NCBI GenBank assembly: GCA_963632825.1 | Contig: CAVGWF010000055.1 | Location: forward strand, 1 to 18,209 | Direction: 5' to 3' | Origin: F23-B02 sp963632825 | Lineage (GTDB): Bacteria; Bacillota; Clostridia; Oscillospirales; Oscillospiraceae | DNA: 18,209 bases | Shown here: piece by piece, positions 13,340 through 18,209 of the stretch | How positions within the stretch are numbered: position 1 is the first letter of the stretch | How the letters are laid out: each line of letters starts with the position of its first letter | Made by a program: the position numbers and the translations under genes | Notes under the pieces: model-generated | The model's input: the letters and a program-made list of their open reading frames with translations, nothing else | What the model was told of the DNA's origin: nothing | Database searches by the model: none

Positions 13340-13548
13340 TTTATCCACACTCCTTTTTGATAATTATGTCCTGAAACGGCAAAAACAAATACCCTCAAAG
13401 CTAAACTTTACAAAATATCCACTCCTACTTGACATAAGATGATATAATAGGGTTTCAGATAAAATTGAGTTTTTGCGTCCATTACTACATATTATTAAGC
13501 ACTGCCTATTTTGGCACATATCACGCACGCAGGGAGGTGTGCCCGACA

Positions 13549-15684
13549 ATGGATATCGCAAAGGAGCCCAACACCGAAAAACGCAGCGGCAAGGCCGGAG
13601 GCGTTTTGCGTGTGCTCGGCACGATATTGCTCATCGGTGTCGTTACCGGTCTTATATTCGTCTGTATTTTCGCATTTTATGTCAAGACCTGTATTACTCC
13701 GAGCCTCGACCTTGATCTGAACGATTTCACTCTCAACCAGTCGAGTATTATCTATTATCAGGATGAAAACGGCGATTATCAGAAGCTGACGACCGTTAAA
13801 AGCAGTGAAAACCGTATCTGGATCGACGGTGACCAGATCCCTCAGCACATGAAGGATGCACTGGTAGCCATCGAGGACAAGCGCTTTTACACTCACAAGG
13901 GCGTTGACTGGTTCCGAACGGCGCACGCAGCTCTCAACATGTTCACCGGCGGCTCGACCTTCGGCGGCTCGACGATAACGCAGCAGCTTATAAAAAATCT
14001 CACCCAGCAGGACGATATAACCGTGCAGCGCAAGCTTCTGGAGATATTCCAGGCGCTCGAGCTTGAGAAGAACTACGACAAGGAGGAGATCCTTGAGTAT
14101 TACCTCAACGCCGTTTACTTCGGCGAGGGCTGCTACGGCATCCAGACTGCGGCTCAGACCTATTTCGGTAAGGATGCAAAGGATCTTTCAGTCGCCGAGG
14201 CCGCATCCATCGTCGGCATAACGAACCTGCCGACATACTACGACCCGTTTTACAGCGTTGAAAACAACAAGGCGCGTCAGGAAAATGTCCTGCGCGAGAT
14301 GTATAAGCAGGGCTACCTTGAAAAAGACGAGTACGAGGCGGCTCTTGCCGAGGAGCTTGAGTTTGTCCGCGGCGAAAATGCCCCGAGCAATTCAACGCCC
14401 TACACCTACTATGAGGAAGTCGTTCTCTCGGATGTAATAACGGATCTTGCCGAGGCCAAGGGCATCAGCCGCACGGCTGCAAGCCAGCTTGTTCACAACG
14501 CCGGCTATGAGATATATGCTTGTATAGATACGAGCATCCAGGCCAAGGTCGATGCGATATACACGAATCTTGAGGAGCTTCCGCAATCGTATAACGGCAC
14601 GGCATCTCAGCTGCAGAGCGCAATAGTCATCATCGACCAGACAACGGGTGAGATAAAGGCTCTGTGCGGCGGTACCGGTGAAAAGACAATAAACTACGGT
14701 CTGAACAGAGCCACTGACACAACGCGTCCGCCCGGATCGTCCATTAAGCCGCTCTCGGTTTACGGACCTGCGGTGGAATACGGGCTGATAAGTCCCTCAA
14801 CGCTCGTTCTCGACGCTGACTCAACCCATGTTCAGCTTGCGCACACCTCATGGTATCCGAAAAACTCGCCGGATGAATACGACGATGTAATCACGATAAA
14901 ATACGCGCTCCAGTGGTCGAAAAACACCGTTGCGGCACAGATCGTCGATAAGCTCACTCCTTCGGCGTCACTTGATTTCCTGCGCACCCGTCTCGGCGTT
15001 ACCAGCCTCATCGACGCTGACGCCGACTATGCGGCAATGGCACTCGGCCAGCCCAGCTACGGCATCACCGTGCGCGAGATGGCACAGGCCTACACCGCTC
15101 TGGCTAACGACGGCACCTTCACCTATTCCCGCACCTACACCATGGTGAAGGACCGCACCGGAAAGATAATCCTCGATAATCAGCCGCGTACCATTCAGGC
15201 CTTCTCGCAGGAGACCGCGCGCACCATGACCTACATGCTCAATAACGCCGCTACCAACGGCACGGGCTCCGGCTCCCGCCTGAGCAACATGCCCGTTGCC
15301 GGCAAGACCGGTACCACAACGGCGAACTACGACCGCTGGTTCTGCGGCTACACGCCGTACTATACCTGCGCGGTCTGGACCGGCTATGACACGCCCGAGA
15401 AGCTGGCCTTCAGCGGCAACCCCGCAGTCACCATCTGGCAGAAGGTCATGGAATCGGTACACGAGGATCTGCCGTACAAGGACTTCAACATGTCGCAGGG
15501 CGGCGAACCTACTGGCATATTCGGAACCGAGGAGGAGCTTGAGGATCAGGCTCTGACAGAGGAAGAGCGTGCCAAGAAGGAAGAGGAAGAAAAAAAGAAG
15601 CAGGAAGAGGAAGACAAGAAAAATCAGGGTGACACGGCCGATGAAGGCGGTGATATCTTCTCCAACTTCCGCGATCTGTTTTAA
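13549..15684 (+). CDS. Class A penicillin-binding protein (glycosyltransferase-transpeptidase)
   Basis: This 711-residue bifunctional peptidoglycan synthase has a transmembrane anchor at about 20-44. The GT51 domain contains AIEDKRFYTHKGVD (catalytic E109), FGGSTITQQLIKNLT and RKLLEIFQALELE. The transpeptidase domain has SSIK (S397, K400), SKN (457-459) and KTG (586-588). All key residues are present. A highly charged Glu/Lys tail (about 665-695) precedes a short DIFSNFRDLF end. The ATG at 13549 has GGGAGG 11 bases upstream; an ATG 84 bases earlier has no ribosome binding site. The 94-residue gene downstream is 13 bases away and co-transcribed. This is a PBP1A/PbpF-like enzyme that polymerises and cross-links glycan at the outer face of the membrane. 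A TATAAT at 13443-13448 lacks a properly spaced -35 box. Confidence 0.95.
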   Translation: MDIAKEPNTEKRSGKAGGVLRVLGTILLIGVVTGLIFVCIFAFYVKTCITPSLDLDLNDFTLNQSSIIYYQDENGDYQKLTTVKSSENRIWIDGDQIPQHMKDALVAIEDKRFYTHKGVDWFRTAHAALNMFTGGSTFGGSTITQQLIKNLTQQDDITVQRKLLEIFQALELEKNYDKEEILEYYLNAVYFGEGCYGIQTAAQTYFGKDAKDLSVAEAASIVGITNLPTYYDPFYSVENNKARQENVLREMYKQGYLEKDEYEAALAEELEFVRGENAPSNSTPYTYYEEVVLSDVITDLAEAKGISRTAASQLVHNAGYEIYACIDTSIQAKVDAIYTNLEELPQSYNGTASQLQSAIVIIDQTTGEIKALCGGTGEKTINYGLNRATDTTRPPGSSIKPLSVYGPAVEYGLISPSTLVLDADSTHVQLAHTSWYPKNSPDEYDDVITIKYALQWSKNTVAAQIVDKLTPSASLDFLRTRLGVTSLIDADADYAAMALGQPSYGITVREMAQAYTALANDGTFTYSRTYTMVKDRTGKIILDNQPRTIQAFSQETARTMTYMLNNAATNGTGSGSRLSNMPVAGKTGTTTANYDRWFCGYTPYYTCAVWTGYDTPEKLAFSGNPAVTIWQKVMESVHEDLPYKDFNMSQGGEPTGIFGTEEELEDQALTEEERAKKEEEEKKKQEEEDKKNQGDTADEGGDIFSNFRDLF

Positions 15685-15697
15685 AGGAGGAATTAGT

Positions 15698-15982
15698 TTG
15701 GCTAACAAACCGCTTGAATACAAAGGTCACCCTCTGCAGAGGGTCGGTAATATCGTTTATTACGGCAGCATGGCTGATAAATATATCATCATGCTTCAGA
15801 TAATGGACACCAAAAAGGTCAAGGATCTCGATGTTGCAACGAAGGTCTCCGTTCAGCTTCAGCTCACGGATTCCTCGGTCAAATCGCGCGACAGGATCGT
15901 TAAGAAAAGCGAGAAGGACGGATTCTGGGCTGCAATGGATGTCGCAAGCGTCTGGCTTGACCGTGCTCTTGCCAGCAAATAA
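15698..15982 (+). CDS. Small conserved-looking protein in operon with PBP, unknown function
   Basis: The start is TTG at 15698, with AAAGGAGG seven bases upstream, 13 bases after the PBP stop. The 94-residue protein begins with TTG-encoded Met, then ANKPLEYKGHPLQRVGNIVYY. It contains DKYIIMLQIMDTKK and a strand VSVQLQLTD, then a helix ending WAAMDVASVWLDRALASK. It has no signal or membrane segment, so it is cytoplasmic. I do not recognise a named family. The close coupling to a peptidoglycan synthase gene suggests an envelope-related or shared regulatory context only. Confidence 0.82.
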   Translation: MANKPLEYKGHPLQRVGNIVYYGSMADKYIIMLQIMDTKKVKDLDVATKVSVQLQLTDSSVKSRDRIVKKSEKDGFWAAMDVASVWLDRALASK

Positions 15983-15995
15983 TAAATCAGTGTAT

Positions 15996-16030
15996 AAGGA
16001 GCGGCTGATGCCGCTCCTTCGTTATTATTC
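15996..16030 (+). terminator. Hairpin terminator after the PBP operon
   Basis: AAGGAGCGGC (15996-16005) pairs perfectly with GCCGCTCCTT (16010-16019) around TGAT. It is followed by CGTTATTATTC. The T-run is interrupted, so termination may be incomplete. Confidence 0.7.
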
Positions 16031-16076
16031 TAACTGCAAATTTATCCGATAAATATATAGAAATCGTGAAGAATTA

Positions 16077-16085
16077 TGGTATACT
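16077..16085 (+). promoter_or_regulatory. Candidate extended -10 promoter of the oxaloacetate decarboxylase operon
   Basis: TGG followed by TATACT (16080-16085) forms an extended -10 element about 50 bases upstream of the oadA ATG. The -35 region is poor (ATAGAA at a 17-base spacing), which is tolerated when an extended -10 is present. Confidence 0.45.
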
Positions 16086-16136
16086 GTAAACTGCAATATA
16101 CTTTTAATCAATAATTTAAAGGCTTTGGAGGGAAAA

Positions 16137-17519
16137 ATGAAGAAGGTACAGTTTACGGAAACCGTGCTTCGTGACGCAAATCAGTCACTTATTGCAACAA
16201 GGCTTCCCTACGACAAGTTTGAACCCATCCTCGAACAGATGGACAAGGCCGGATTCTATTCCGTTGAGTGCTGGGGCGGCGCTACATTTGATGTCTGCCT
16301 GAGATTCCTCAACGAGGATCCTTGGGAGCGCCTGCGCAGGATTCGTGCAAAGATGCCCAACACCAAGCTTCAGATGCTTCTGCGCGGTCAGAACATCCTC
16401 GGCTACAAGCATTATCCCGATGATATCGTCCGCCGCTTCGTGCGTGCATCCGTCAAAAACGGCATTGACATCATCCGCATATTCGATGCATTGAACGACA
16501 CGGATAACCTCAAGGTCGCCATTGAGGAGACCGTAAAGCAGGGCGCAATGGCTTCCGGCACCATCTCCTACACCACGAGCCCCGTGCACACCACGGCTAA
16601 GTTCGTAGAGATGGTAAAGGAGCTTAAGCAGATGGGCGTTTCCTCCATCTGCATAAAAGACATGGCCGGCATCATGACCCCGCAGAGCGCCTATGACCTC
16701 GTTTCCGGAATAAAGGACGCTGTGGATCTGCCCGTCGTTCTGCACACCCACTGCACAACGGGTCTTGCCTTTATGACCTATCTCAAGGGCATAGAGGCCG
16801 GAGCCGATGTTATCGACACCGCAATATCCCCCTTCTCCGGCGGCACCTCTCAGCCCGCTACCGAGACGCTGTACTATGCGCTCAGGGAGCTTGGCTACGA
16901 TGTCGCGCTCGACGAGAAGATACTCATCGAAATGGCAAACTATTTCAAGCCCATCCGTAATGACTATCTTGCCGACGGTACGCTCAACCCCATATCCATG
17001 AGCACGGACACCCAGTGCCTGACCTATCAGATACCCGGCGGCATGCTCTCGAACCTTCTCAGCCAGCTCAAGATGATGAACGCGCTGGACAAGTTCGACG
17101 AGGCTCTTATCGAGACTCCGCGCGTGCGCAAGGACATGGGCTATCCCCCGCTCGTGACTCCGACCAGTCAGCTCGTCGGCTCTCAGGCAGTGCAGAATGT
17201 GCTTGCGGGCGAGCGCTACAAGAATGTCGGCGCGGAGATAAAGGCATACTGCCGCGGTGAATACGGCAGAACTCCCGCTCCGATCGACGAGGCTGTCCGC
17301 GCAAAGATCCTCGGCGGCGAAAAGCCCATCGAGGGGCGCTATGCCGATTCTCTGCCCACCGATACCTATGAAAAGGCCGTCGGGCACCTCGGCGCCGACG
17401 CACGGTGCGTGGAGGATGTCCTGAGCTACATCGCATTCCCGCAGGTCGCGGAGAATTTCTTTGAGAAGCGCCGCGAGGCGGAGGAAAAGGTCGTTCGCTA
17501 CACCATTACCGAGGTCTGA
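16137..17519 (+). CDS. oadA: Oxaloacetate decarboxylase alpha subunit (carboxyltransferase), without biotinyl domain
   Basis: The 460-residue protein transfers the C4 carboxyl of oxaloacetate to biotin. The TIM-barrel motifs of the HMGL/PYC-OADA family are visible: ETVLRDANQSLIATR (D13 metal ligand), WGGATFDVCLRFLNEDPWER, and ICIKDMAG (K174). HTHCTTG supplies metal ligands H203 and H205. The C-terminal PYC_OADA domain runs to the end without the biotinyl domain that classical OadA carries. Biotin is supplied by the separate carrier two genes downstream. The ATG at 16137 follows GGAGGG by four bases. The neighbouring gamma subunit makes a Na+-pumping decarboxylase likely, rather than pyruvate carboxylase subunit B or transcarboxylase 5S, which share this fold. 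Confidence 0.9.
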   Translation: MKKVQFTETVLRDANQSLIATRLPYDKFEPILEQMDKAGFYSVECWGGATFDVCLRFLNEDPWERLRRIRAKMPNTKLQMLLRGQNILGYKHYPDDIVRRFVRASVKNGIDIIRIFDALNDTDNLKVAIEETVKQGAMASGTISYTTSPVHTTAKFVEMVKELKQMGVSSICIKDMAGIMTPQSAYDLVSGIKDAVDLPVVLHTHCTTGLAFMTYLKGIEAGADVIDTAISPFSGGTSQPATETLYYALRELGYDVALDEKILIEMANYFKPIRNDYLADGTLNPISMSTDTQCLTYQIPGGMLSNLLSQLKMMNALDKFDEALIETPRVRKDMGYPPLVTPTSQLVGSQAVQNVLAGERYKNVGAEIKAYCRGEYGRTPAPIDEAVRAKILGGEKPIEGRYADSLPTDTYEKAVGHLGADARCVEDVLSYIAFPQVAENFFEKRREAEEKVVRYTITEV

Positions 17520-17532
17520 GGAGGTTTAGACG

Positions 17533-17874
17533 ATGACTGATCTGATAAATATCTCCTTCGGCGATGCCGCGCTTGCCGCTCTGCTTGGCTATATCGTCGT
17601 TTTCTTCGGTCTGGTGCTCCTTATGTGGGTCGTTATGATAATGGGAAAGATCATGGTCGGCAGAGCGAGCAAAGCAAAGACCGCCGCGGCGGTCGAGCCC
17701 GCACCCGCACCGGCGATACCGGAGGCTCCCGGCTCGGCAGGCGAGCTCAAGCTGTATGACACCGACCCCAGAGATGCCGCCATGGTAATGGCAATAGTCG
17801 CCGATTCGCTCGGCAAGCCCATAAACGAGCTCCGCTTTATTTCCATTAAGGAGGTCAAGGAAGATGAAGTATAA
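17533..17874 (+). CDS. oadG: Na+-pump decarboxylase gamma subunit (OadG family)
   Basis: This 113-residue protein has one N-terminal transmembrane helix (LLGYIVVFFGLVLLMWVVMIMG). A basic segment and an Ala/Pro-rich linker (VEPAPAPAIPEAP) follow. The C-terminal soluble domain (DPRDAAMVMAIVADSLGKPINELRFISIKEV) ends the protein. This is the standard OadG arrangement. Gamma subunits tether the alpha subunit and biotin carrier to the membrane beta subunit. The ATG follows the oadA stop by 13 bases with GGAGG, and the gene overlaps the next start by 11 bases. The beta subunit gene is not in the window and is expected downstream. Confidence 0.88.
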   Translation: MTDLINISFGDAALAALLGYIVVFFGLVLLMWVVMIMGKIMVGRASKAKTAAAVEPAPAPAIPEAPGSAGELKLYDTDPRDAAMVMAIVADSLGKPINELRFISIKEVKEDEV

Positions 17875-18209
17875 GGTAACTTTGAATAACAGAACATATG
17901 AGGTTGAGGTCGAGCAGGGACAGGCAATGCTCGTTGACGAATACGAGGCATATGCCCCCGCCGTGCCCGCACCCGCCGTAGCGGCTCCCGTCGTCGCGGC
18001 AGCACCCGCCGCAGCTGCTCCCGCTGCTCCCGCAGGCGCAGCCCTTGCCTCCGGCGAGGTCGTAAAAAGCCCCATGCCCGGAAACATACTCAAGATAAAT
18101 GTTTCTCAGGGTCAGAAGGTCGAGGAGGGCGATGTGCTGCTCATCCTTGAGGCTATGAAAATGGAAAACGAGATCGTCGCCACCAAGTCCGGCACCGTCG
18201 CTCAGATCG
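17864..18209 (+). CDS. Biotin carboxyl carrier protein of the decarboxylase (3' end outside window)
   Basis: At least 115 residues are visible and the frame is still open at the window end. A short N-terminal domain (MKYKVTLNNRTYEVEVEQGQ) is followed by an Ala/Pro-rich linker at about 31-60. The biotinyl domain contains SPMPGNILKI and the biotinylation motif EAMKMEN with acceptor K99. Only the last strands are missing (about 10-20 residues). The ATG has AAGGAGG nine bases upstream and overlaps the oadG stop. It carries the carboxyl group from the alpha subunit to the membrane beta subunit, where decarboxylation drives Na+ export. The unusually Ala/Pro-rich linker is typical of swinging-arm domains. 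Confidence 0.92.
   Translation, partial: MKYKVTLNNRTYEVEVEQGQAMLVDEYEAYAPAVPAPAVAAPVVAAAPAAAAPAAPAGAALASGEVVKSPMPGNILKINVSQGQKVEEGDVLLILEAMKMENEIVATKSGTVAQI

Noticed and set aside
13429..13448. TTGACA and TATAAT as a promoter for the PBP gene
   Set aside because: The two near-perfect boxes are only 8 bases apart, too close to serve as one promoter, and neither has a good partner at 16-18 bases.
16185..17387. 400-codon open frame on the minus strand
   Set aside because: It is antisense to oadA, with no recognisable motif or start signal. It arises from codon bias.
1..18209. CRISPR array, IS element or tRNA
   Set aside because: No regularly spaced repeats, transposase motifs or tRNA cloverleaf/TTCGAATC arms in proper arrangement were seen.

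Overview
The window looks like chromosome from a member of the Clostridia, probably an Oscillospirales-type gut anaerobe. Supporting signs are the moderately high GC, strong AGGAGG-type ribosome binding sites, some TTG and GTG starts, an NADP-type glutamate dehydrogenase, a Firmicutes-style 6S RNA, a DUF1292 (YrzB-like) gene, a BofC-like gene and a Na+-pumping oxaloacetate decarboxylase operon. The organism assignment is inference from gene content; no rRNA is present.

Layout. (1) 1-2436: the 3' end of a DUF1810 gene, a purine permease of the NCS2 family (453-1874) behind a promoter that carries a perfect 10-bp inverted repeat, a small Cys-rich zinc-ribbon-like gene on the minus strand (1882-2085), and a 350-base spacer with a long imperfect hairpin, repeated CAATTTG words and the gdhA promoter. 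(2) 2437-3840: gdhA and a terminator that works in both directions. (3) 3844-12249, minus strand: fourteen tightly packed phage-derived genes. Read in their own direction these are small terminase, large terminase, portal, prohead protease, small head/decoration protein, HK97-type capsid, three head-tail connector/terminator-type proteins, two short unrecognised proteins, a DNA_circ_N/LysM baseplate protein, a gpD-like hub, and a 57-residue spike-tip-like protein. No integrase, repressor, replication, sheath, tail tube, tape-measure, baseplate wedge, fibre or lysis gene is present. (4) 12289-12621: a terminator/inverted-repeat leader ahead of the phage cluster, then a 6S RNA with its own terminator. 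(5) 12650-13339, minus: DUF1292 and a BofC-like exported protein. (6) 13549-15982, plus: a class A PBP and a small conserved-looking partner. (7) 16137-18209, plus: oxaloacetate decarboxylase alpha, gamma and a separate biotin carrier that runs off the window; the beta subunit is expected downstream.

The most notable part is the 8.4-kb phage module. Every gene is open and most junctions are overlapping stop/start pairs. The large terminase and protease keep their catalytic residues. The module fills the space between the gdhA terminator and the 6S RNA leader with no recognisable debris or att repeats. It keeps packaging, head and hub/spike functions but has lost, or never had, a long tail. 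It could be a domesticated particle (GTA-like or a minimal injection/packaging device), a satellite borrowing tails, or a decayed prophage. The sequence alone cannot decide, but the intact overlaps argue against simple decay.
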